A DNA stretch of 64,000 nucleotides from Adiantum capillus-veneris (taxonomy: Eukaryota; Streptophyta; Polypodiopsida; Polypodiales; Pteridaceae): positions 92,663,476 to 92,727,475 of the forward strand of contig CM043944.1 in assembly GCA_014529385.2 (NCBI GenBank), given 5' to 3'. The position numbers and the translations under genes were made by a program. This document shows positions 22,144 to 33,858 of this stretch, piece by piece (within the stretch, counting starts at the first letter, position 1; each line of letters opens with the position of its first letter). Below the pieces are notes generated by a model. It ran no database searches. It worked only from the letters and a program-made list of their open reading frames with translations, and was not told the origin of the DNA.

Positions 22144-22225
22144 ATCCTTGTCTATGTTTAATTTTTGTTTTAGGAGTCGGTTAGGGCACTCCCGACCGCT
22201 CCCCTCATCCTTGTCTATGTTTAAT
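22144..22225. repeat. 19-bp direct repeat flanking a 44-bp hairpin insertion
   Basis: ATCCTTGTCTATGTTTAAT occurs at 22144-22162 and 22207-22225. The 44 bases between contain GGAGTCGGT ... ACCGCTCC, able to fold. It looks like a small insertion with target duplication. Confidence 0.6.
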
Positions 22226-22593
22226 GTGATGGTACCGTTTATTCCAATTCTATCTGTGAGATCTATTCTCATGTACTTATTTGTCCATTGAGAGTTAGTG
22301 TATGTACCACATGAAGAACTTTACTCTCAAAAATTACAATCTGAGGTGTTTTGAGATTGATATCTGCAACAGCTACAATGAAGTCATCCAAAATATGAAA
22401 AGTATTTAAGAGTTTTGCTTTAATAATATTTGTTTCTCTTGCTAATTAATTAATTCTTTGAAATTAAAAGGTATTCCTAATGACTTTAAAAAAAATTAAA
22501 GAGTATTTTTAATTCAAAAAATTCCCCCGAGAGCATGGAGCAACAACAATGACAAAGCACGTAGATTTGTAACAATATCAGCTGGACGGATAC

Positions 22594-22595
<2 letters not shown>
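22226..22595. other. no recognisable feature
   Basis: AT-rich with no supported element. Confidence 0.4.

Positions 22596-22644
<49 letters not shown>
22596..22644. repeat. (GA)n microsatellite
   Basis: About 24 units, with no LINE end attached on either side. Confidence 0.95.
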
Positions 22645-24745
<2,101 letters not shown>

Positions 24746-24763
24746 TACACACACACACACACA

Positions 24764-24809
<46 letters not shown>
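24746..24809. repeat. (CA)n microsatellite
   Basis: About 31 units with one interruption. Confidence 0.96.
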
Positions 24810-24811
<2 letters not shown>

Positions 24812-25689
24812 ATCCACTAGCTATACACACACCTTGCTCTTGATATTAGAGAGTGTTTCAGGTTCATAGGGATGGATTGGGCTTCATGATCAATCAATTT
24901 ATCAAGCCCCATCACTCAACTTGGATGTAGCTATTACAATTTGATATTGACACTCACAAGTGGTGATTTTTGGCAGACCGAGGTGTAAGCTCTATAATGA
25001 CATCTAAAAATAGAGACACATATACGCGTACAAGGTCTATAGCATACTCGTTTTACCTCTCACACAAGAGTGAGCTTTATCTCTGTGACTTTTCAAAGAT
25101 GTTTCATGTATACCATATGTACTTTTATCAGACCTTGAGTTTCTCCATACAGATTTATGCACTCTGAGGTTACATATGGAGTTGATACATTCAAGTGTAT
25201 ATTTGAGATTTTTAATCAATAGAAAGAGCATGTGGACCTTTTGTGATCAACCCAAATTTGCCTCCCCACATTCTCTTTCACTTAGCATGTTAGCCCAGGA
25301 GTACACCATGACAAAAAAACACATGAAGTGGGGTGATTGTTAGGGTAAGCCCAACTTGTAGCACCATATGGGAATGCCCTTTAGCCAACTAGGAAAGATA
25401 AATGATGACATTGTCTAATAGCAAGAGGGTGCAAGCTCTCTAGCCAATGATTGTAAAGCTAAGCCTACTTGAGAGGCTATTATTTAATCAATTTTTACAC
25501 TTTGAGTCCTATCATTGTGTCTATACTCTCTCTCTCTATGCTCTTGCTTTTGGTATAAGCTAACCCTAATCACCGTCTCTCTATCCCTAACCCTAACCCT
25601 AACCCTAATCTTAACCCTTACACCATGGTTAAGCTAAGGCTTTACCCTCCATAGCCTAATGCTAATCATTGGTAATTAGGGAGTATGAT
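24810..25689. other. no gene; short telomere-like run inside
   Basis: At 25585-25613 there are four to five tandem CCCTAA units after isolated CCCTAA phrases from 25563. Otherwise unassigned. Confidence 0.5.
25585..25613. repeat. short interstitial CCCTAA array
   Basis: The units are 6 bp (TTAGGG type), not the 7-bp TTTAGGG usual in plants. It is too short to be a telomere. Confidence 0.6.
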
Positions 25690-25986
25690 TTCAATGGAGA
25701 AGAGTCTTATCGACTATGCACATTATGCTCATTGCAGGTTCGAGAGTGAAAACCACACACTACTAGAGCGCTCAGCTCTTGCTCACATCTAAACTTGCTT
25801 CCTTCAATTATTTAGCCATGACTTAAACCGAAACACTTTCCTCTCCTAGCCATAGTGTGGGCTCTCCATTATGTTTCTCATCACCACAATCCTTGAGCAT
25901 TGAGAACCACTTATTATCTCCACACATAATACGTCAGATATATTTGGTTCGATAGGTCATATTTGACGTTCGAGGATGATAATAAA

Positions 25987-25990
<4 letters not shown>
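25690..25990 (+). mobile_element. LINE copy 3: 5'-truncated 3' fragment
   Basis: The sequence aligns with the last about 270 bases of the LINE at 26887-30852: AAGAGTCTTATCGACTnTGCAC, the CCACACACTACT block, the CCATgACnT/AGTGTGG block, and the 3' UTR stretch AGGTCATATTTGAC followed by GATGATAATA. It ends directly in a (CT)n tract at 25991. Divergence is much higher than between copies 1 and 2, so it is older. Confidence 0.85.
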
Positions 25991-26064
<74 letters not shown>

Positions 26065-26084
26065 GTGTGTGTGTGTGTGTGTGT
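25991..26084. repeat. (CT)n(GT)n microsatellite at LINE copy 3 end
   Basis: CT 25991-26062, then GT 26064-26084. The CT strand is the LINE sense strand, as in the other two copies. Confidence 0.95.
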
Positions 26085-26245
26085 TTCTCCACCATCTCTA
26101 TCTCTCTCACTTTGCCTCCCTCTCTCTATATTTTCTCTCTCCCTAGTTGTCCCTTGATAGACGCCCTGTTGATCTATCTCTCTCCTCCTTGTGTCTTGTT
26201 CTCTTATTTTTTTCTTCTTCCCCATGTCTCTCAATGATTCCTCTC

Positions 26246-26246
<1 letters not shown>

Positions 26247-26311
<65 letters not shown>
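26247..26311. repeat. (TG)n microsatellite
   Basis: About 32 units. Confidence 0.96.
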
Positions 26312-26313
<2 letters not shown>

Positions 26314-26829
26314 GTTTCACTCTCTATCCCTCTGTTTCTATACCTCTCTAACACTCTAAACATGTCCATTTTCTCTCTTTCCTCCCATAATCTCCTTGTC
26401 TATCTGCATCTGTCTCCCACACCCTTCCTCATTGACATCAAGGATTCCATTAACGTGATCATGAGCACGTGAACACATTAATAACTTTGAGTGATCATGT
26501 TTCAATATACATAATCATGTTAAATATTCATGTAGATTCCCTTAACCTATAGAAACTGTCCAATTTGGTAAGCCTGTTGGGTTGTTTTCATTTCTTGGTT
26601 GTCTTGGTTTAGGGTTCTTATTCCCGGTTTGCCCATCAGAGAAAAACATACTCGACATGATTTTTTTTGGGTTACCACTGACTAGCTTTTTTGTGATCAT
26701 GTTAATTGTGATGATGTGAATGTGAGAACAAACATTTTGATCACAAGAACTTTCATGTGATCACATGAATATTAAAACCCCGCTCTTTGTCTCTTCCTCC
26801 ATCCCTCTCTTTAGAAAGATCCCTCTTCC
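26312..26829. other. no recognisable gene
   Basis: AT-rich sequence with repeated GTGATCAyrTGAA-type palindromic phrases near 26455, 26493 and 26753, and nothing gene-like. Confidence 0.4.
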
Positions 26830-26832
26830 ATG

Positions 26833-26886
<54 letters not shown>
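26830..26886. repeat. (CT)n microsatellite at 5' junction of LINE copy 1
   Basis: Interrupted (CT)n that stops exactly where similarity to LINE copy 2 begins (26887/26888). Confidence 0.95.
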
Positions 26887-26887
<1 letters not shown>

Positions 26888-26889
<2 letters not shown>

Positions 26890-27343
26890 AGCCGTTGTCC
26901 AAGCAAAGAATGTAGAGAATGTGGACACTCAAGAATTGCAAGAACGACAAAAACGCTCAAAGAACATCGTCATTCGTGGAATCAAGGAGGAAAGCATGGA
27001 AACACCCCAATCTCTTGCGGTTGCTATTGAAGAGTTTTTTGCTACACACTTTGGCATGTCAGGAATCATGGCTTATGGTGCACATCGAGTTGGAAAACAA
27101 GGAGTCCCTCGCTCGGGAGAAAGACCTATTGTATGTACCATGGCTGATGAGGTAAAGAGAAAGATCATCCTTGACAATGGTTGGATCTACCTCAAAGGAA
27201 CAGGTTGTAATGTATATGAGGATCGCACTCTTATGCAACAAAATGTACGTCGCAAAGCATACGAGGAAAGAAGCAAGAAGGTTAAGGTATCATCTCAAGA
27301 AGAAAAGGCACTTGAGGAGGATGCAAGTCCACCCAACAAATAG
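26888..27343 (+). pseudogene. LINE ORF1 protein, C-terminal part
   Basis: The frame is open from within the preceding microsatellite (from 26765), but only sequence from about 26888 belongs to the LINE. It encodes an RNA-binding region resembling L1 ORF1p: SKNIVIRGIKEE at the first strand, an AHRVGK segment, RPIVCTMADEVKRKIILDN, and a basic tail (QNVRRKAYEERSKKVKV). The N-terminal coiled coil present in copy 2 is absent through 5' truncation. ORF1 proteins coat the element RNA in cytoplasmic RNPs. The stop TAG at 27341-27343 lies 6 bases before ORF2. Confidence 0.85.
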
Positions 27344-27349
27344 GGACAC

Positions 27350-30300
27350 ATGATCTATGAGACCAACTCACGCTTGCGAATAAGCTTTTGGAATTGTAAC
27401 GGGTATCCATGGAATGCGGGAATTGGCATTGATGAGCTTACCAATGACTCTGATGTGATACTTCTTGTCGAAACATGGGAGCATGATGCGCAACGAATTC
27501 TTGGATTTGACAAATACGATGTACATTCTTTGATGTGGGCCAAAAATGCAAAGCAACGAAGAGGCCAAGGAGGCATAGCATGTATGACCAAAAAGGGTTT
27601 GAAAGATGTTTCCATTGTCAAAGAAGATAAGTATAAACGCTACTTATGGCTGAAAATCAGCCCACCAAATGGTCAAGTCATGTTTGTGGCCGGCTGCTAC
27701 ATTCCTCACTATGACTCCAACTTTTATGCTCGCTTGAATATGGATAGAGATCAGCCCTTTGTTGAACTAGAGGAAGACATTGCTTATTACAAGGATCAAG
27801 GTGAAGTCATTGTTTTTGGAGACATGAATGCTCGCACAAATATGTTACAACACGACACACAACAAGTCGACATGCCGCATGTATCAAGAAGAGTGGATGA
27901 CTCATACATGTATATTCGAAGTTCTAATGATGCAAAAGAAGTGGATCACTATGGAAAGTCACTTCTACATATGTGCAATAGTACCGGAATGCTCATTGCA
28001 AATGGTGTATCTCTATGGCAAGGCACCAATGACTTTACATGTAGAAAGCACAATGGTGCTAGCGTGATTGACTATATGTTGTTCTCAGAAGCCACTCTAG
28101 AATGCATACAAAGCTTTACACTTGGTGAATGGAATCCGGAATCGGATCATAGGATGTTATGTATTGACCTCAAGTGTGGTAAACGGCCCGAGCATGTAGC
28201 CTCCAATCATGATGTGAATCATTTGTACCTACGTCTAGACTTCAAACGAGCACTTATATATGCTGATATGGTGGACCAAATGTTAAGCATGATAGAGCAT
28301 CAAGGGAGCCCAACATTAGAATGCAAGTGGAAAGTTTTCAAAGAAGTAATTTTCTCTTGTGCGAAGGAATGCTTTTCGGCGAAACACATGTCTTGCAAAA
28401 GGTCTAAGAAGGGTAGCACCAAGAAGAAATGGTTTGACATGGAATGTAGTCAAGCCCGAAAACACTTGCTAAGATTGGATGCAATCAAAGACAAGGAAGT
28501 TTACTTGGAATGTTCACACACATACAAAGCACTTGTTCAAAAGAAGAGGAGAAGGTGGGAAGTCGAAAAACAACTTCTTTTAGCACAAGAGAAAGCACAT
28601 GCATGTGGCAAGTTTTGGCAAAATCTAAAAGGCAAGCGCGTTGAGAGCTTTGGTGACTTGACTCTTGAGGATATGTATATGCATTGTAAGAACCTCTATG
28701 AGCAACCCAATGTTGATAAGATGGAGGGTTGTAGCTCCCTTCCATTTATGTCTCCCTTCTTTACCATTGAAGATGTATGCCGCGCGCTTGAGAAACTTGC
28801 TACTCGCAAGGCAGGTGACCTTCAAGGTGTCAAGGCTGAAATGATTAAATGGACAAGCAAGAAAACACGATATTGGATATGCGATATGTTTAACCTTGCA
28901 CTTCAGTATGGCATGCCTCATGATTGGAGTGCAAATTGGATCAAACCTTTGCACAAAGGAGGAGATGTAAACAATGTGAACAACTATCGCACTATAATGG
29001 TTGGTTCTTTGATGGCAAAGTTATTTGGATGTATCATGGAGATGAAGATAAGTGAATGGGCTGAAAAGAATGGCAAACGTGCGCTTGGCCAAGCAGGTTT
29101 TCGAAAGCATCATAGCACTATTGATCACCTTGTCACTCTTCGAGTTCTTATGGAAGCGTCTCGATTGAAAGGAAAAAAGTTGTATTGTTGCTTTGTGGAT
29201 TTCAAGAAAGCTTTTGACATGGTACCGCGAGGAAATCTTTGGAGACGTATGCAAAGCCTTCAAGTGCCGAGAGAATTTATGCATGCAGTCTTTCGCATCT
29301 ACCAAAAAGTGATATGTCGATTACGTATGGGAGATGGAATTTCAGAATTTTTTGGAAGCACTATTGGTGTCAAACAAGGATGCCCACTTTCCCCAACCCT
29401 CTTTGGGCTACTCATTGATGAATTGGAATACATGGTTCTTGATTTTATGCAGCAAGAAGGCATAGAAGAGGTTAAGATTGGAAATGCGGTGATCATGCTT
29501 TTGCTTTATGCCGATGATGTAGTGCTCTTGGCACATACCTTAGAAGATGCACAAAAGCTTATGAGTGTCTTGGAACGCTTTTTCCTACATAGCGGGTTGA
29601 TCGTGAATGGATCCAAAACCAAGGTTATGCTTGTAAAGACCCTCAATGACGAAAATCCATGCATTGTATACAACAATGAGAAACTTGAAGTGGTAGATCA
29701 CTTCAAGTACCTTGGCCTTGAGGTTCCATCCAATCATAAATGGAAGGATTGTGCAATGCGTCGCTTGGAAGCCGGAAAGAGGGCTTATTATGCATTTGAG
29801 AACATGTGCAATGCAGGAGAGATCAAGTGTTGGGCTCTCAAAAAGTACCTCTTTGACACATTGGTGACACCGGTGCTTCTTTATGGAGTGGAGGTGTGGG
29901 GTGGAAGCATCGGGAAGTCTACTTGGAAAGAGTTTGAGAATGTCCAAAAGCGTTTTCTCACCAACTTTCTCCAAGTCAAGACACAAACACCCTACATGCT
30001 CTTACTTCTTGAGTCCGGATCGCTTCCCATTGAGGTCTTGGGCATGGAAAGGGTTGTGGAGTACATGCGTAAGACACAACGTAGCCCTTTGCATCGACTT
30101 CCTAGAATCGCATATGAAGCAAGTCAAAAGGTTCAAAAGACATGCAAGAGCAAAATACTAAGTTCGGGGTGGATGCTTGATATCAAGAAATGGTTTGGAA
30201 GATGGGATGCATGTCACTTGGTCAAGGATGCGTCGATTGACTCCCAAGTTAATGAGGCCTTCTTACAACGCCAATGTATCATGGCTTGGGAGAAATCTGG

Positions 30301-30730
30301 AGGTTCTCGCTTCAGCCATTACACCACACACGTTGCCCCAAACTACAAATCTCTCTTCTTCTCGGAACGAGGTAACCGAACCCCTTCCTACATCCTTGAG
30401 CCCATCCCGTTGAGTGCGATCCGCACCATTGCCTCCATTCGTCTTAGCTCCCATTCTCTACGCTGCGAGACAGGACGTTGGGGCACTGGCGAGGAGTGTC
30501 ATCGACTTTGCACCTTATGCCCTCGTCAAGTGCGAGAGAGTGAGTACCACACACTACTTGAGTGCTCAGCTTTTGACCACATTAGGTCCTCTTTTCTCCA
30601 TATATTCAGCCATGAGCTCTCCCTACATACCTTCCTCTCCCAACCACGATGTGGACTCTCTATTGCGACGCTCATTTCAGCCATTTTTGAGCATCGAGAG
30701 TCACTTATGAACTCCACTCACACCACGTGA
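27350..30730 (+). CDS. LINE ORF2: APE endonuclease / reverse transcriptase / CCHC, 1126 aa, intact
   Basis: This is a target-primed retrotransposition enzyme. Residues 8-280 are an APE-type endonuclease: NCNG (Asn15), VETW (Glu41), FGDMNAR (about 157-163), a VIDYML box and SDHRM (about 264-268). RT spans about 500-830: KPLHKGGD, LGQAGFRKHHSTIDH, CFVDFKKAFD (motif A, about 614-623), GVKQGCPLSPTLF (motif B) and YADD (720-723, motif C). The C-terminus has a CCHC finger (C-x2-C-x9-H-x4-C, from residue about 1054). All catalytic residues are present and no stop interrupts 1,126 codons, the usual length for such ORF2 proteins. The start ATG at 27350 sits 6 bases after ORF1 and matches copy 2. The clade (L1/Tx1-like) is not settled by eye. 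Confidence 0.95.
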   Translation: MIYETNSRLRISFWNCNGYPWNAGIGIDELTNDSDVILLVETWEHDAQRILGFDKYDVHSLMWAKNAKQRRGQGGIACMTKKGLKDVSIVKEDKYKRYLWLKISPPNGQVMFVAGCYIPHYDSNFYARLNMDRDQPFVELEEDIAYYKDQGEVIVFGDMNARTNMLQHDTQQVDMPHVSRRVDDSYMYIRSSNDAKEVDHYGKSLLHMCNSTGMLIANGVSLWQGTNDFTCRKHNGASVIDYMLFSEATLECIQSFTLGEWNPESDHRMLCIDLKCGKRPEHVASNHDVNHLYLRLDFKRALIYADMVDQMLSMIEHQGSPTLECKWKVFKEVIFSCAKECFSAKHMSCKRSKKGSTKKKWFDMECSQARKHLLRLDAIKDKEVYLECSHTYKALVQKKRRRWEVEKQLLLAQEKAHACGKFWQNLKGKRVESFGDLTLEDMYMHCKNLYEQPNVDKMEGCSSLPFMSPFFTIEDVCRALEKLATRKAGDLQGVKAEMIKWTSKKTRYWICDMFNLALQYGMPHDWSANWIKPLHKGGDVNNVNNYRTIMVGSLMAKLFGCIMEMKISEWAEKNGKRALGQAGFRKHHSTIDHLVTLRVLMEASRLKGKKLYCCFVDFKKAFDMVPRGNLWRRMQSLQVPREFMHAVFRIYQKVICRLRMGDGISEFFGSTIGVKQGCPLSPTLFGLLIDELEYMVLDFMQQEGIEEVKIGNAVIMLLLYADDVVLLAHTLEDAQKLMSVLERFFLHSGLIVNGSKTKVMLVKTLNDENPCIVYNNEKLEVVDHFKYLGLEVPSNHKWKDCAMRRLEAGKRAYYAFENMCNAGEIKCWALKKYLFDTLVTPVLLYGVEVWGGSIGKSTWKEFENVQKRFLTNFLQVKTQTPYMLLLLESGSLPIEVLGMERVVEYMRKTQRSPLHRLPRIAYEASQKVQKTCKSKILSSGWMLDIKKWFGRWDACHLVKDASIDSQVNEAFLQRQCIMAWEKSGGSRFSHYTTHVAPNYKSLFFSERGNRTPSYILEPIPLSAIRTIASIRLSSHSLRCETGRWGTGEECHRLCTLCPRQVRESEYHTLLECSAFDHIRSSFLHIFSHELSLHTFLSQPRCGLSIATLISAIFEHRESLMNSTHTT

Positions 30731-30782
30731 CATGTTCATTTGGTCCCATAGGTCATATTTGACCTCCCAGGACGATAATAGA
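30731..30782 (+). promoter_or_regulatory. LINE 3' UTR hairpin
   Basis: AGGTCATATTTGACCT, at about 30749-30764, is a perfect 6-bp stem with a 4-base loop. It is conserved in copy 2 and nearly so in copy 3, just before the tail. This is a likely recognition element for the reverse transcriptase. Confidence 0.5.
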
Positions 30783-30794
30783 ACTATCTATCTA

Positions 30795-30852
<58 letters not shown>
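30783..30852. repeat. (TATC)n(TC)n tail of LINE copy 1
   Basis: Three to four TATC units grade into about 30 TC units. This replaces the poly-A tail seen in most LINEs. Confidence 0.93.
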
Positions 30853-30854
<2 letters not shown>

Positions 30855-30929
30855 GCCATGGATATAGAGAAAGGGGAAGCAGTGGAAGAGAAAGAGAGAG
30901 CATAATAGAGGTAGTTAGATTTATAAAAG

Positions 30930-31290
30930 ATATTGTGCTTCTGTCATTCCAATTTGCAAAAACCTTTGATACAATAGATTGGGACTTTATATCAAGAATC
31001 TTGCCTACGATAGGCTTTGGCTCTAGGATGAGCACATGTATTTTCATGTTGGGTCAATGATCTACTTTTCTAGAATTCTTGTCATTGGAAAGTTGTCCAA
31101 GTCTATTCACATTCTTAGATAAGTTGGACAAGGGTACCCATTGATCTCTCTTAGATTTGTTGTCACTACTCATCCCAATGTTCACATGTCTGGAAAATTG
31201 GCTGATGAGCATCATCTACAAGGGTTGTCGGTCGCCTCTAAGAACATGCTAAGCTAGGGTTTTGCTATTGAGATAAACACAATGACTCTA
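30930..31290 (+). pseudogene. old LINE reverse transcriptase fragment, different lineage
   Basis: One frame reads FAKTFDTIDWDFI (motif A, about 30951-30990) then GFG; another reads LRxVGQGYPLISLRFVVTTH (motif B region, about 31107-31165, with a stop after LR). This is the L1 order FAKAFDxxxW ... RQGCPL. It is much more decayed than the LINE ending at 30852 and has a different motif A. The missing YADD region and several frameshifts make it a relic. Confidence 0.65.
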
Positions 31291-31514
31291 CTGCAACATA
31301 ATGCCAGTCTAGTTGCCCCCTCTAGAATGAGAAAGGAGTAGGTGTCCTAAACCAACACCATAGAAAAGCTTGTTTATGCTTTCCTACTGCCCTATAGGAG
31401 CCTCATCAAGCATCTCACTAACTCTCTAAAGTATGAACCAAATCTATTCATATCCCCACCAAATATATCAACTTTAGTAGGTATGTGGTGCAACACTAAG
31501 AATGTCCAGGCAAC

Positions 31515-31651
<137 letters not shown>

Positions 31652-31679
31652 GCACGTGCGTGCACACACACACACACAC

Positions 31680-32121
31680 TGCTAATTCCACTTATGTCAT
31701 ATAACCTTGAACTTATGAGCCTAGATTCTCTAGGCATTGTAGTTTGTATATTTGGTCCACTTAGCAAATCTTTGCTTAAGGTTTGGCTCTTTACAAGTGT
31801 ATGGGAATGTCATCTTACAGTGTTAGGTAGGGTGGTACATTTTTACGGTGAACTAATTTATGAGGGCACAAACTTTTTCCATTGGGTGTCCATCTTAATA
31901 TGAAGGCTACCATTGGGTTTTTGGCTTGAGGCCTGTGTAGTCTGCGCGCATTTAACTCCGTGGACTTTGACTATGATCTGGCCCTGAGGAGTCCTCATTG
32001 ACATGCTTTTGCATCCCTTTCCTCTATTGTAGGCATCACTTACCTACTGGCTACCTGGAGAACCTCTATATGCCTTTATGGTGATTGTCCCACTAGGATG
32101 ACTGTTCCTTCATATCCCCTC
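31680..32121. other. sequence upstream of Penelope-like element
   Basis: No gene visible; presumably part of the element's upstream control region, because the TATA box follows. Confidence 0.4.
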
Positions 32122-32147
32122 TATAAAAGGTGAGCCATGGTGCTCAC
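32122..32147 (+). promoter_or_regulatory. TATA box and downstream hairpin (module U)
   Basis: TATAAAA (32122-32128) is followed at once by GTGAGC-CATGGT-GCTCAC (32130-32147), a perfect 6-bp hairpin. The same design recurs at 38065-38096 and 40828-40860 with different stem bases. Confidence 0.55.
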
Positions 32148-32231
32148 TTATAATTGCAACTTGTGTATGTTAGTGTGTCTATTTGTGGGTAAGAAGTGTG
32201 AGTTGCTATCATTATTGGGGTGCTTGGCACT

Positions 32232-32291
32232 ATGGCTAAGGGCAAGGAAAAACAAGCAATAGTAAAGCTGGCAACTCTGACTCAATCTCAG
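32232..32291 (+). CDS. possible first exon of Penelope-like ORF, 20 codons
   Basis: ATG at 32232 opens MAKGKEKQ ... LTQSQ, then GTGATT resembles a splice donor after CAG. The homologous place in the repeats at about 38190 and 40955 also has an AAAATAAAAACAA... basic stretch, ending AAG|GTGAGG. Whether it is translated, and where it would be joined, cannot be shown here. Confidence 0.3.
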
Positions 32292-33058
32292 GTGATTGAC
32301 TACTTATTGCCTTATTACTTGGGACATGTTTCATTGGTCATATGATGGTTGTAAATTGGGGCAGATATGTTATGTTGCATGCCTGACTTCCAACTATCCT
32401 TGAGGAATGTACCTCATCTTATTCATTTGTGGTATGTTTCTACGGATTTGGGAATGGAATTGTCCTATTGGTGTGTGTTTCCCATTTACATCTAGGTCCT
32501 TTCACAAAATGAGACACTTCGGTAAGTTATCTAAAAAAACAGGGTTGTCTTAAGGGCTTTGCTAAATACCCCTATTGCCCATGGTAGTGACATTTGGGGA
32601 AGGTTGCCTTTGGTGCATATCAATTCTTATTATGGTGGTCTACTATAACTATGACTTTGATTAAGAAGTTTATTTTCTCTTAATAAATGACCCATGGGCT
32701 GCGCTTACGACTAGCTGAGTATAATTTTGGGTCTTCTATATATTGCTCCCTTTACTTAGTTGTTTCACACATACTTGGTTGAGGTCCATAATCTTTTATC
32801 TAAACCCTTTGAACATGGCTCATGGTTGGATTATAATGGCTCAGCATTACTTCCTCACGCACACGCACATGCATACGCACATACGCATATTGCTGATGCC
32901 CCCTACTTATTCATATTAGTAATAGGTGGTGCTAGGATTTTCTTATTTATCACCTTTTTTTTATTTTTTTCTCTACCCTCTAGTGGATGGTTAGAATTCA
33001 CATTTGCTAACATCTCTTTGTGTAATAGGAGACACCAAAGTTTAGGATGACAACACAT

Positions 33059-33265
33059 ATGAGTAACATTACCGAACAAGAAAAAATAGCTTCCATTAAC
33101 GCCAAACTTTGCAAGGTTAAGAAACATGTGTACGTGGCCCATGTCTAGGCTGAAATGGCACCAGGGACTCGTCTCTGGCTGTATCGCATAAGAGCATGTA
33201 AAGCTAAAGAAGGTCCAAATATTCTCCCTGCTACTCCTTGTAATGAAAAACCAAGTTTTGAATAA
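33059..33265 (+). pseudogene. short coding-like fragment before the Penelope-like ORF
   Basis: An ATG-opened frame of 69 codons with one internal TAG (near 33146). It is rich in charged residues (SNITEQEKIASINAKL) and has an IRACKAKEGPN stretch. I do not recognise it. Its place suggests the N-terminal part of the element's protein. Confidence 0.35.
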
Positions 33266-33858
33266 ATGTTATTGTTCTCCTTACTATTTCTTACAATTAT
33301 TCTTTGATTTCAATCTAGTTGAGCGACATCTATAACATGTGGGATACCCATGCATCACCTGCATATGGTTCCAATGCTAACCATACGTTGTGTTGTTTCC
33401 ATGGGTGTAGGTGAGGGTTACCTTCTCAACTCTGGCTTTCAAAGTTTTTTGGCTTGAAGATTGTGGACTTGCGTATCTTTTGCTATATTGAGAGGCACCT
33501 AGATCTCTCATATTTTCTGTATAAAGACTATTATGTACTATGAATTGGATTTGTACCACCACTTCATTGACATAGTTTCTAGTTTCTTTTGTAATTTGTA
33601 AGAATTCTTTGGTGTATCAGTTATATTGTTATTTGATCACACACACACCTAACACCAAGAGTGGTAATTTTTACTACTCAAAGACCTAGTAGCTATATTT
33701 TATCCCTCGCTTTCCTTTCTAGGTTCCTTTCACCTAGGACTGATTCATGTGGGATGGGGTTCTCTTCACACGGATCTTATAGGATTGCCTGGTTGGTTGA
33801 AGACTGAAGAGGCTACCAGTTTACTACCTTTGGTTGATTATCTCTAATTGTCATTTTA

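Larger units (their letters stand above)
26887..30852 (+). mobile_element. LINE copy 1 (APE-type non-LTR retrotransposon), 5'-truncated in ORF1
   Basis: Similarity to the full-length minus-strand copy (56114-60916) starts at 26887 and runs to the 3' tail. It contains the C-terminal half of ORF1, a 6-base gap, an intact ORF2, a short 3' UTR with the perfect inverted repeat AGGTCA-TATT-TGACCT-type hairpin, and a tail of TATC units passing into (TC)n. The element lies between two (CT)n tracts. There is no poly-A tail. The intact ORF2 indicates recent insertion. Confidence 0.93.

Noticed and set aside
26765-26887. Extended N-terminus of LINE ORF1 in copy 1 (from the ATG at 26765)
   Set aside because: This part is microsatellite and flanking DNA that happens to be open. 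Copy 2 shows the true ORF1 N-terminus is different.
31201-31208. CTGATGAG resembling the first core box of a hammerhead ribozyme
   Set aside because: No GAAA box or closing stems follow at a workable distance, and the bases lie in an old LINE reading frame.
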